DNA from: Hyphomonadaceae bacterium
GTDB taxonomy: Bacteria > Pseudomonadota > Alphaproteobacteria > Caulobacterales > Hyphomonadaceae
Length of the DNA: 22,464 nt
Direction: 5' to 3'
Assembly: GCA_030696545.1 (NCBI GenBank)
Contig: JAUYSA010000288.1
Location: 1-22,464, forward strand
Below the pieces are notes generated by a model. That model worked only from the letters and a program-made list of their open reading frames with translations, was not told the DNA's origin and ran no database searches. Below, one piece after another: positions 1 to 7,693 of this stretch. Each line of letters opens with the position of its first letter. Position 1 is the first letter of the stretch. Both the position numbers and the translations under genes were made by a program.

Positions 1-112
1 CGTCGAGCCAGCCCATGATCTGGCTGATGTAATCGCGCGTGATCTCGCGCAGCCGCGCGACGGGGTCGAGCGGGAACAGGATGCGCAAGAGGGTCAGCAG
101 CAGATCGACCAT
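1..112 (-). CDS. Unknown protein, N-terminal part only (runs off the left edge)
   Basis: An open frame begins at an ATG whose complement is at 110-112 and continues to the window edge, giving 37 residues. They start MVDLLLTLLRILFPLDP and continue with a charged stretch ending MGWLD. The leucine-rich first 14 residues could be a membrane anchor or an amphipathic helix. No family is recognised from this fragment, and no strong Shine-Dalgarno is visible (GAGGGTC lies somewhat far upstream). It would be read in the same direction as the ATP-grasp gene, separated from it by about 300 bases that contain a palindromic repeat. Confidence 0.4.
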   Translation of the reverse strand, partial: MVDLLLTLLRILFPLDPVARLREITRDYISQIMGWLD

Positions 113-271
113 GGGTGGGAGTATGACCCTCGGTCTGGGAGGGGTGGAATCTGGAGGGCGCTTTCCTCCATTTTTTGCGGCTACTTCGTTGAAGTTGCGC
201 GCAAAGAATTTTGGCTGTCCCGCAGTTTCGATGTCGCTCTATCCCCCAAACTCGGTGTCAGTGCGTGAATG

Positions 272-404
272 CCCCCTCCGTCTTGCGCGCAAGAGCGCGC
301 AATCCACCTCCCCCGCCTTCGGCGGTGGAGGCAAGGCGCCGGTGGGTTGCCTCCCCATGCGGAGCAGGGGGAGGTTGATCGCGCGCAGCGCGAGACGGAG
401 GGGG
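272..404. repeat. Long palindromic intergenic repeat
   Basis: The 5' arm begins CCCCCTCCGTCTTGCGCGC at 272 and runs to about 314. The 3' arm, ending GAGACGGAGGGGG at 404, is its imperfect reverse complement. Both arms hold a second CCTCCCCC / GGGGGAGG block, and the middle contains further small dyads (GCCTTCGGCGG; GGTTGCCTCCCC). This is the architecture of a dispersed REP/MITE-like element that folds into a long hairpin. It fills most of the gene-free stretch 113-414; nothing else is seen there. Confidence 0.7.
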
Positions 405-414
405 ATGGTGAGGT

Positions 415-1884
415 CTAAGCGTTCAGGCGCTTTACGAACCATTCGGTCAGATGGTTCCAGACCTGTTTGTCGGCTTCGTCTTCGACGCCGTGCTCTAAAT
501 TCGGGTTGTCGTTGATCTCGATGACGATGGGACCTTGGGGGCCGGTCTTGATGTCGACGCCGTAGAAGCCGTCGCCGATCAGGTTGGCGGCGCGGACGCC
601 GATGTCGACGACGTCCTGCGGGGCTTCGGCGACGGAGATGGTCTTGTGGCCGCCTTCGACGGCGCTGCCGTCAGGCTTGTGGTTCATGATCTGCCAGTGG
701 CCGCGAGCCATCTTGTACTGGCAGACGAAGAGCGGGCGCTTGTCGAGGACGCCGATGCGCCAGTCGAATTCGGTGGGGACGAATTTCTGCGCGATGCAGA
801 GATCGGATTCTTCCAGCAGCTTGGCGACGATGGCCTTGAGCTCGGGCATGTCGTGCGCCTTCTTCACGCCGCGCGAGAAAGAGCCGTCAGGGATTTTCAG
901 GACGACAGGGAATTTGAGACGGTCGGCCACTTCTTCAAGATTGGTCTTGTCCTGGATGATGATGGTTTCGGGCGCGGGCAGACCGGCGCCGAGAAGCCGT
1001 TCCCAGAGATAGACCTTGTTCGTGCAGCGCATCATCGAGACGGGATCGTCGATGACCGGCATGCCTTCGGCCACGGCGCGGCGGGCGAAGCGGTAGGTGT
1101 GGTTGGTGATCGAGGTCGTCTCGCGGATCATCAGGGCGTCGAATTCGGCGAGGCGATCGAGGTCCTTTTTCGAGATCGGCTCGATCTCGACGCCGTCTTT
1201 CTCGGCCAGGCGCGCCCAGTGTTTCAGGCTTTCGATGTTGGAGGGGGCGAACTGCTCGTTGGGATCGTGCAGGACGGCGATCGACCATTTGGCGATGGTG
1301 CGGGCTTTGGGGTTTTTCCAGACGCGGCCGGTATAGGTGGTGAGGCTTTCGACGAAGAATTTCAGCTCGTCGTCTTCGAGGCGGGTGAAGGGCGAGAGCT
1401 TGATGCGCTTGACCTTGTAGTGGCCCGGTTGGCCGTTCTCGCTGGTAGTGACGACGAGGACGGGGGCGCGATACCAGTCAAAGATCTGACGGGCGAACTT
1501 CTTGAAGCGCTCGTCCTGCACCTCGCCGAAGCAGATGACGAGACGTTCCGGGACCGGGCCGTTCTCCGGGAATTTGTCGAGGTCCTTGTTCAGCAGCTCT
1601 TCGAGGACGGAGATTGCATCTTCGTGGAGGTCGCGGTCGGCCAGCTCCAGCATGGATTCGACGGTGGGGATGACGCGGTGGCCGCGAGCTTCGCCCAGCA
1701 GCGAGGCGTAATACCCGTCAGTCTGGTAATTGTAGCTGCGGGCGAGGTTGATGATCTTGGGGCGCGCGCCAGACAGGAGTTTCGGCTGCAGCACGTAGTC
1801 GCGCGAGGTCATCATGCGGAAGGGCGCGCCGAGGGCGGCCAGGTCTCGTAGATCGTCGGCGATCAGGATCCAGTCGTTGTTCAC
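415..1884 (-). CDS. RimK-like ATP-grasp ligase with N-terminal RLAN domain
   Basis: 489 residues, GTG start. The N-terminal part (about 1-180) carries the RLAN signature NLARSYNYQTDGYYASLLGE (46-65) followed by the HRVIPTVESMLEL block. The C-terminal part (about 200-487) is a RimK-type ATP-grasp: ATP-binding VVLKIPDGSFSRG (327-339, Lys330), FDWRIGVLD (373-381), YGVDIK (Asp444) and the metal-binding IEINDNPN (Glu456, Asn458, Asn460). Such enzymes join an amino acid, often glutamate, to a carboxylate through an acyl-phosphate; the acceptor here is unknown. Its start overlaps the stop of the upstream GNAT gene as GTGA (1881-1884), so the two are probably translationally coupled. In related genomes RLAN ATP-grasp genes commonly sit beside a GNAT, often fused to a papain-like (C39-type) peptidase. 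The family call is firm; the reaction is inferred. Confidence 0.88.
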   Translation of the reverse strand: MNNDWILIADDLRDLAALGAPFRMMTSRDYVLQPKLLSGARPKIINLARSYNYQTDGYYASLLGEARGHRVIPTVESMLELADRDLHEDAISVLEELLNKDLDKFPENGPVPERLVICFGEVQDERFKKFARQIFDWYRAPVLVVTTSENGQPGHYKVKRIKLSPFTRLEDDELKFFVESLTTYTGRVWKNPKARTIAKWSIAVLHDPNEQFAPSNIESLKHWARLAEKDGVEIEPISKKDLDRLAEFDALMIRETTSITNHTYRFARRAVAEGMPVIDDPVSMMRCTNKVYLWERLLGAGLPAPETIIIQDKTNLEEVADRLKFPVVLKIPDGSFSRGVKKAHDMPELKAIVAKLLEESDLCIAQKFVPTEFDWRIGVLDKRPLFVCQYKMARGHWQIMNHKPDGSAVEGGHKTISVAEAPQDVVDIGVRAANLIGDGFYGVDIKTGPQGPIVIEINDNPNLEHGVEDEADKQVWNHLTEWFVKRLNA

Positions 1885-2399
1885 TTGGTCAACTTCTTCT
1901 GGGAGGTCAGCTGTTTTTCAAAGCGGATGGCGGGAGCGCCATCCTGATAATATTTTTCGTAACGCCCGATGCGAAGGTAGCCGAGGCTTTCGTACAGCGC
2001 GATGGCCGGGCGGTTCTTTTCGCGCACTTCGAGGCGGAGGCGGTCGCAGCCACGTTTGTGAGCGGCGCGTTCGAGCGCATCCATCAGGCGGCGGCCGAGG
2101 CCCTTGCCGCGAGCGGTGGGCAGGGTCGCGATGGAATAGAGGCGGGCGAGGGTGGAGGTGGAGCGGTAAAGCTGGAGGGCGTAGCCGGCGGGCTCCGTGC
2201 CTAGGGAGGCCAGCAGCACATCGGCCCTTTCGGAACTGAGATGGCGGGCCATGGCGCGGGGCGAGAGGCGATCCTGCGTGAAGCACGCGGTTTCAATGGC
2301 TTGCAGCGTCGCGATGTCGGCAGGGCCGGCGGCGCGGATGGCGACGCGGTCAGCGGCTGTGCGAGGCGTGGCCAAACGGGACAGGGGTGAAGCGCTCAT
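1881..2399 (-). CDS. GNAT family N-acetyltransferase (RimI-like)
   Basis: 172 residues from an ATG at 2399; it is the first gene of the pair with the ATP-grasp ligase. The acetyl-CoA pyrophosphate-binding motif is TARGKGLGRRLM (95-106). The RimI-like C-terminal block is ENR-type: REKNRPAIALYESLGY (126-141). The substrate is unknown. Partners of RLAN ATP-grasp proteins are often longer GNAT-peptidase fusions; this protein ends about 30 residues after the GNAT core, so the peptidase half is absent rather than frameshifted (no remnant is seen downstream, since the next gene starts immediately). No convincing Shine-Dalgarno precedes the start. It could act on the same small molecule or peptide as the ligase, or be an independent protein acetylase. 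Confidence 0.82.
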   Translation of the reverse strand: MSASPLSRLATPRTAADRVAIRAAGPADIATLQAIETACFTQDRLSPRAMARHLSSERADVLLASLGTEPAGYALQLYRSTSTLARLYSIATLPTARGKGLGRRLMDALERAAHKRGCDRLRLEVREKNRPAIALYESLGYLRIGRYEKYYQDGAPAIRFEKQLTSQKKLTK

Positions 2400-2606
2400 C
2401 AGCGGGAGACGGTTTCAGCGGCGATAGCGAGGCGGCGCACGGCGTATGCCCAATCAGCTCGCGGCCCATTCGCCCCCACAGCGCTCCGCGACGAGGCGGG
2501 AGTAATACCAATCCGCTGAGTCTGTCGATAGACATTGGCTGCGGCCCGGCGATGCCGCAGACGATTCGCCTGCGCATCATGCGAGGCGCCAGGAGCGGAG
2601 GCGGGG

Positions 2607-2987
2607 ATGCGGCGCGACAAGGTAGTCTGGAGCGGGCTGGGTGTGCTGTCTGGTCTGGGCATGGCAGTGGCGGCGTACCTGCTGATCGCGCCAAATGTTG
2701 GGCCGCCGCCGGCGATTCCGTTCCAGGACAAGATTTTTCATGTGGTGATGTTCGCCTGCCTGACCGGGCCGGGCGTGCTTGTGCTGCCGAGGCGGTATCT
2801 GTGGTTCTGGCTGGCGCACATGGTCGCGCTGGGTGCGGGGATCGAGATTGTGCAATCGCGGGGCGATGAGGGGCGGTCAGGCGATGTCCTTGATCTCGTG
2901 GCGGACTGTGTGGGGATCGCGGCGGCGGTGGGCGTGGGCAGGTGGTTGCGTGGGCGGTTTGAGCGGGCTGCGGGCGAGGCGGGGTGA
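2607..2987 (+). CDS. VanZ-like family membrane protein
   Basis: 126 residues. The ATG at 2607 was chosen over an earlier TTG at 2535 because GGAGCGGAGG lies just upstream and the extra 24 residues look non-coding. The protein has a short basic N-terminus, a hydrophobic segment at about 8-28, then PFQDKIFHVVMF (38-49) with the Asp41/His45 pair, a second membrane segment, IEIVQSR (79-85) with Glu80 and Gln83, and DVLDLVADCVG (93-103). That D-K-x-x-H ... E-x-x-Q ... D-L-x-x-D order is the VanZ-like signature. The family is membrane embedded and of mostly unknown function; VanZ itself gives low-level teicoplanin resistance. It is divergent from the GNAT gene. The 207 bases between them hold no recognised element. 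Confidence 0.75.
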   Translation: MRRDKVVWSGLGVLSGLGMAVAAYLLIAPNVGPPPAIPFQDKIFHVVMFACLTGPGVLVLPRRYLWFWLAHMVALGAGIEIVQSRGDEGRSGDVLDLVADCVGIAAAVGVGRWLRGRFERAAGEAG

Positions 2988-3042
2988 AACTACGGGGCGG
3001 GCTGCGCGTACTTGGTCTGGGTCGACTTCGGAGGCTTGGGCC

Positions 3043-3282
3043 ATGCGCCGGCAAAACGAACTCGCCCTTGTGCGGGAACAGGTTGGAATTCTGGCCGAGC
3101 AGGTCGGGCGGTTGATCGATGTTATCTCGTGTCAGGACGCCAGGGGCGACGACACAGGGGCGGCTGAAGAGAAGCTTGAGGTGCTGGAAACACTGATGTG
3201 GAAGCTGCATCAGCGGCACTCGCGGCTGAAGGCTGCGTGTGAGATCGGGCTTGGGGCGGGGGACCGGCGGAAGTTCAATTAG
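3043..3282 (+). CDS. Small hypothetical protein, probably helical
   Basis: 79 residues from an ATG at 3043 with GGAGGC eight bases upstream. It lies 55 bases after the VanZ-like gene on the same strand, so it may be co-transcribed. The sequence is rich in heptad-like Leu/Val spacing (LALVREQVGILAEQVGRL, then EEKLEVLETLMWKLHQRHSR), which suggests two amphipathic helices or a short coiled coil separated by an acidic loop. No signal peptide, membrane segment or known motif is seen. The good ribosome binding site and helical pattern favour a real gene, but no family is recognised. Confidence 0.5.
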   Translation: MRRQNELALVREQVGILAEQVGRLIDVISCQDARGDDTGAAEEKLEVLETLMWKLHQRHSRLKAACEIGLGAGDRRKFN

Positions 3283-3292
3283 GTGTGTGCTT

Positions 3293-3417
3293 ACGCCCTC
3301 GTCCTTCGACGGACGCCCGCTTTGCGTGCAGCGCAGGATGAGGGCGGGTCGGCTGGCGGTTGGTTAGCCCGCATCCTGAGCAGGCCCCAAGGGCCGCCCG
3401 TCGAAGGACGAGGGCGT
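3293..3417. repeat. Palindromic intergenic repeat, copy 1 (GCCCTCGTCCTTCGAC type)
   Basis: The arms ACGCCCTCGTCCTTCGACG (3293-3311) and its exact reverse complement (3399-3417) form a perfect 19-bp inverted repeat. Inside are a further pair, CAGGATGAGGGC and GCCCGCATCCTGAGCAGG. A second copy of the same design is at 10721-10846. It fills the space between the convergent ends of the 79-residue gene and hemB and could act as a bidirectional transcription stop or processing hairpin. Similar GTCCTTCGAC...CATCCTGAG repeats are common in alphaproteobacterial genomes. Confidence 0.85.
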
Positions 3418-3419
3418 GC

Positions 3420-4427
<1,008 letters not shown>

Positions 4428-4430
4428 GGA

Positions 4431-4450
4431 CTGTTCCTCTTGCGGAACAG
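4431..4450 (-). promoter_or_regulatory. Hairpin over the hemB ribosome binding site
   Basis: In the mRNA sense, CTGTTCC (4450-4444), loop GCAAGA and GGAACAG (4437-4431) make a perfect 7-bp stem three bases before the start codon. The Shine-Dalgarno AGAGGAA spans loop and 3' arm, so the folded form would hide half of it. The stem is seen directly; any role in control of HemB translation is inference. Confidence 0.45.
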
Positions 4451-4527
4451 GTAGCGGTTAGGGCGCGGAATGTCACCGGGGGCGGCGGGCCGAGGGCGCG
4501 CTGTTTGACAGGGATTTGAACAGCCGG

Positions 4528-4558
4528 GTGACGAGGCAAGCCTACCTCGCCTCGTCAC
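4528..4558. terminator. Inverted repeat downstream of the small lipoprotein gene
   Basis: GTGACGAGGC (4528-4537) and GCCTCGTCAC (4549-4558) form a perfect 10-bp stem with an 11-base loop, 25 bases after the stop of the small lipoprotein gene. There is no run of U in either direction, so it is at most a weak or factor-dependent terminator. It also sits upstream of hemB and could shield it from read-through. Confidence 0.4.
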
Positions 4559-4582
4559 GCCAGGACGTTGCAGGTGAGATGC

Positions 4583-4705
4583 CTAGTTGGCCTCGTCGAT
4601 CACGTCTTCGACTTCGTCGGCCGCTTTCTCGATCGGGCCTTTCTCTTCGCACGCGGCGAGTGAGACGCTGGCAAGGGCGGCGAGTGCGAGCAGAAGCTTT
4701 TTCAT
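4583..4705 (-). CDS. Small acidic lipoprotein (entericidin-like size)
   Basis: Only 40 residues. It begins MKKLLLALAALASVSLAAC, a complete type II signal peptide with a positively charged start, a hydrophobic core and lipobox L-A-A-C (Cys19). The mature part is a 22-residue, mostly acidic peptide, EKGPIEKAADEVEDVIDEAN after the Cys-Glu. GGAGGG lies about 10 bases before the ATG. It resembles entericidin-type and other tiny outer-membrane lipoproteins, but the mature part is too short to assign. Since Glu rather than Asp follows the lipidated Cys, outer-membrane sorting is expected by the enterobacterial Lol rule, which may not hold here. Confidence 0.72.
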   Translation of the reverse strand: MKKLLLALAALASVSLAACEEKGPIEKAADEVEDVIDEAN

Positions 4706-4830
4706 GACGGGGGTCCCTCCGTAATCATGTCCGAAAAGGCCAAACGCACGATCTATAAGATCGTTCCGAGGCCGATCAGGGCAGTGCTGAAACGCGAAGT
4801 CGCGACCCGCCTGACAGGTAGCTGCTCGTC

Positions 4831-5880
4831 TTATTCGTGATCGCGGACGATTGCCCGGGGCGGGCCGTCGATGAGGCGGCCGACGATGGCGGTGGCGGGG
4901 AAGCCGGCGGCGTGGGCTTTGGCGATGATGTCGTCGGCTGATGCGGGGTCGGCGGCGATGAGGAGGCCGCCGCTGGTCTGGGGATCAGTGAGGAGGTCGA
5001 TGCGCCAGGGCTCGATGGCTGCGGGCAGGACGACGGATTCGCCGTAGCTGTCCCAGTTGCGGGTTGAGGCGCCGGTGCGGACGCCATTGCGGGCGAGGTC
5101 TTCGACGCCGGGAAGGAGGGGCGGGGTGGCGGTGAGTTCGGCTGTGAGGCCGGCGCCGCGCGCCATTTCGAGAGCGTGGCCGAGGAGGCCGAAGCCGGTG
5201 ACGTCTGTGAGAGCGTGGACGCCGGGCGTCTGGCCGAGATCGCGGCCGAACGTGTTGAGCTGGGTGGTCGATGCGATCATGGCGCGGTAGCCGGCATCGT
5301 CGAGGCGGCCCTGTTTCAGGGCGGCGCTGTAGATGCCGACGCCGAGGGGCTTGGTGAGGATCAGGACATCGCCGGGTTTGCCGGTGCGGTTGGTGAGCAG
5401 CTTGTCCGGATGGACGATGCCGAGGGCGACCAGGCCGTAGATCGGTTCCTGACTGTCGATCGAGTGGCCGCCGGCAATGGGCACGCCCGCAGCGGCGCAG
5501 ACGGAGGCGCCCCCTTCGAGGATTTTCCGGATCATCTCCACCGGCATGACGTTGACCGGCATGCCGACGATGGCGAGAGCAAAGATGGGCGTCGCGCCCA
5601 TGGCGTAGATATCTGAGAGGGCGTTGGTTGCGGCGATGCGGCCAAACTCGAACGGGTCATCGACGACTGGCATGAAGAAGTCGGTGGTGGCGACCAGCGC
5701 CTGTTCGTCGTTCAGGCGCCAGACGGCTGCGTCGTCGGACGTTTCCGTGCCGACAAGCAGATTCGTGAACGGCGCGGACGCCGGGATGGTGGCTAGGATA
5801 TCGCGCAGGACGGCGGGCGAGAGCTTGCATCCGCAGCCGCCGCCATGGGCGAGCGAGGTCAGGCGAAGGTCCTCGGGCAT
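4831..5880 (-). CDS. selD: Selenide, water dikinase (selenophosphate synthetase)
   Basis: 349 residues. SelD makes monoselenophosphate from selenide and ATP, the selenium donor for selenocysteine and for 2-selenouridine in tRNA. The N-terminal catalytic loop AHGGGCGCKL (11-20) has Cys16 and Lys19 at the positions of E. coli Cys17 and Lys20, so this is the cysteine form, not a selenoprotein. VGTETSDDAAVW (43-54) and the later GGHS and DVTGFGLLGH motifs of the AIR-synthase-like fold are present. The ATG at 5880 has AGGAG six bases upstream. It is divergent from mnmH with about 100 bases between starts; the partner gene shows that selenium here goes at least to tRNA. Confidence 0.97.
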   Translation of the reverse strand: MPEDLRLTSLAHGGGCGCKLSPAVLRDILATIPASAPFTNLLVGTETSDDAAVWRLNDEQALVATTDFFMPVVDDPFEFGRIAATNALSDIYAMGATPIFALAIVGMPVNVMPVEMIRKILEGGASVCAAAGVPIAGGHSIDSQEPIYGLVALGIVHPDKLLTNRTGKPGDVLILTKPLGVGIYSAALKQGRLDDAGYRAMIASTTQLNTFGRDLGQTPGVHALTDVTGFGLLGHALEMARGAGLTAELTATPPLLPGVEDLARNGVRTGASTRNWDSYGESVVLPAAIEPWRIDLLTDPQTSGGLLIAADPASADDIIAKAHAAGFPATAIVGRLIDGPPRAIVRDHE

Positions 5881-5979
5881 GGCGGCTCCTGCTTGCTAGA
5901 CGGCGGCATTTTGATAGCAGGGCAGGACGGGGTCTGACAGTGCGTTGCGCCTCGCAAGCGGAAGTGATTGCCAGACGCG
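5881..5979. promoter_or_regulatory. Divergent promoter region of selD and mnmH
   Basis: The two selenium genes start back to back, so promoters for both must lie in or near these 99 bases. No convincing -35/-10 pair or operator dyad is seen on either strand. The call rests on gene orientation only. Confidence 0.4.
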
Positions 5980-7041
5980 ATGTCAAATCCGGGGAACACA
6001 GAGGCGGTCGATCATGCATCGCTGACGCAATACGACATGATCATCGACGTGCGTAGCCCGGGGGAATTCGCCGAGGACCACATTCCCGGTGCGGTGAACT
6101 TGCCCGTGCTGGACAATGACGAGCGCGCGGTTGTGGGCACGACCTATGTGCAGGAGTCGCGGTTTCTGGCGCGGCGCATGGGCGCGGCGCTGGTGGCGAA
6201 GAATATCGGACGCCACCTGGATGGGGCGCTTGCGGACATGGGGCCGAATTTCAAGCCGCTGGTCTATTGCTGGCGCGGAGGGCAGCGGTCGAATTCGATG
6301 GCGCTGGTGCTGGCGCAGGTCGGCTGGCGGACACTGGTGCTGCAGGGCGGATACAAGACCTATCGCCGCGCGGTGCAGCAGCGGTTGTATGATGGTGAGC
6401 TGGGATTTCGGTTTGTCCTGCTGGATGGCGGAACGGGAACGGGCAAGACGGAGATCCTCAACCGCGTGAAGGCGATGGGCGGGCAGGTGATCGATCTGGA
6501 AGCGATCGCGCGGCATCGCGGTTCGCTGTTCGGCGCCATCGTGGGCACGCCGCAGCCATCACAAAAATGGTTTGAGTCGTGTCTGGCGGATCAGCTGGAG
6601 CGGATGGACCCGAAGCGGCCTGTGCTGCTGGAAGCGGAGTCGAGCAAGATCGGCCAGCGCACGCTGCCGCCGTCCATGTGGAAGGCGATGGAAGCGGCGC
6701 CACGCATCCAGCTGAGCGCGCCGTTGGATGTGCGGTCAGCTTATTTGGTCAATTCGTATCCTGACGTGATCGCGGATCGCGAATTGCTCGCGTCCGTGCT
6801 GTCGCGGCTGGAGGTTTATCCGGGGCGCAAGCAGCTGGCCAACTGGCGGTCGCTGGCGGATGTGGGGAAGTTTCAAGAGCTGGTGAGGCAGGTTGTCGAG
6901 CGGCACTACGATCCATCGTATGCGCGCCACAGCCGGTATGACCAGCGGCCGAAACTCGGCGTCATCGATATGACGGCGCTGGATGAGGCGGGGCAGGCAG
7001 CGGCGGCCACGCAGGTTGTAAGGATAATGGATGAGGCTTAA
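5980..7041 (+). CDS. mnmH: tRNA 2-selenouridine synthase
   Basis: 353 residues from the ATG at 5980; a TTG at 5968 in the same frame is the alternative (a GGAAG is too near the TTG and rather far from the ATG). MnmH (SelU, YbbB) replaces sulfur by selenium in the wobble 2-thiouridine of tRNAs for Lys, Glu and Gln, using selenophosphate from SelD. The N-terminal rhodanese domain has the active loop VYCWRGGQRS with Cys97, the same number as the essential Cys of the E. coli enzyme. A P-loop GGTGTGKT (150-157) follows, with the rest of the ATPase-like domain behind it. Its stop shares bases with the stop of the convergent GNAT gene (TTAA, 7038-7041). Confidence 0.95.
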   Translation: MSNPGNTEAVDHASLTQYDMIIDVRSPGEFAEDHIPGAVNLPVLDNDERAVVGTTYVQESRFLARRMGAALVAKNIGRHLDGALADMGPNFKPLVYCWRGGQRSNSMALVLAQVGWRTLVLQGGYKTYRRAVQQRLYDGELGFRFVLLDGGTGTGKTEILNRVKAMGGQVIDLEAIARHRGSLFGAIVGTPQPSQKWFESCLADQLERMDPKRPVLLEAESSKIGQRTLPPSMWKAMEAAPRIQLSAPLDVRSAYLVNSYPDVIADRELLASVLSRLEVYPGRKQLANWRSLADVGKFQELVRQVVERHYDPSYARHSRYDQRPKLGVIDMTALDEAGQAAAATQVVRIMDEA

Positions 7042-7598
7042 CGGCCGCGCTTCACTGAGCGCTGCATGAAGCAGCGGAGGCGGACGTCCATGGTGATCTT
7101 CTGGAGTTCGCGGATTTCGGCTTGCCAGTCGTTGAGGCGCCAGCCGGGGATCTCGCGGAAGCCGAGCTTCTTATAGAAGGGGCCGTTCCAGGCGACCTTC
7201 CGGAACGTTGATAGGGATACGCGCTTGAACGCGCGGGCTTCGGCTTCCTGCAGGCAGCGGCGCAGGAGGCGGGTGCCGAGACCCTGGCGGCCATGGCGAG
7301 GCAGGACCGAGAGCTGGTCGAGATACAGATCCTCGCCCCGGTCCGAACAGAGTGCGAATCCGACGATTTCTTCCATGCTGTCGACCGCGACCCAGATGAG
7401 GCCGTCGCCAAAGCCCTTGCGCAGGCGATCCTCGGGAATCGGCTGAGTCGGCTCTCCCAGCGGGCCGAAATCGATCAGGCCGGTGCCGCGGAACAGGCTG
7501 GCCGAGGCAAGATCGATGTTCTGGAGTTCCCCGATTTCATTCCCGCGAGCGGGCCGCACACGATATTGCGGCGCGGTTTCGGTGATGAGAGTCGCCAT
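7038..7598 (-). CDS. GNAT family N-acetyltransferase
   Basis: 186 residues from the ATG at 7598. A longer frame begins at 7694, exactly opposite the start of the acyl-CoA dehydrogenase, but its first 32 residues do not look like protein; YRVRPARGNEI (12-22) is the usual start of a GNAT fold. The acetyl-CoA loop is RHGRQGLGTRLLRR (101-114), preceded by LYLDQLSVLP (91-100), and WNGPFYKKLGF (137-147) is the C-terminal hallmark. The substrate is unknown; the tryptophan-rich tail (PGWRLNDWQAEIRELQ) may shape the acceptor site. It is convergent with mnmH and divergent from the dehydrogenase. No good Shine-Dalgarno is visible, so the start is less sure than the family. Confidence 0.8.
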   Translation of the reverse strand: MATLITETAPQYRVRPARGNEIGELQNIDLASASLFRGTGLIDFGPLGEPTQPIPEDRLRKGFGDGLIWVAVDSMEEIVGFALCSDRGEDLYLDQLSVLPRHGRQGLGTRLLRRCLQEAEARAFKRVSLSTFRKVAWNGPFYKKLGFREIPGWRLNDWQAEIRELQKITMDVRLRCFMQRSVKRGR

Positions 7599-7693
7599 GG
7601 GGGAGGCCGGCCTGTCGCGGGTCTTGTTTGGGAGCTTGGTATAGGCGTGGTTGCCGATTAATACCGTCTGAACCGGACACGGAACAGAGCGCA

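Noticed and set aside
535..1851. 438-codon open frame on the plus strand
   Set aside because: It is antisense to the well-supported ATP-grasp gene; its Asp/Gly/Val-rich sequence is typical of a GC-rich shadow frame and shows no domain.
2400..2606. Minus-strand frames upstream of the first GNAT
   Set aside because: They read into the VanZ-like gene in antisense and have no start with a ribosome binding site.
4727..4840. 37-codon frame beginning MSEKAKRTIYKIV on the plus strand
   Set aside because: No ribosome binding site, overlaps the end of selD in antisense, and the sequence shows no recognisable feature.
5820..5840. Possible selenocysteine in SelD
   Set aside because: The catalytic position is an ordinary Cys codon; no in-frame TGA is present in the gene, so no selenocysteine insertion is needed.
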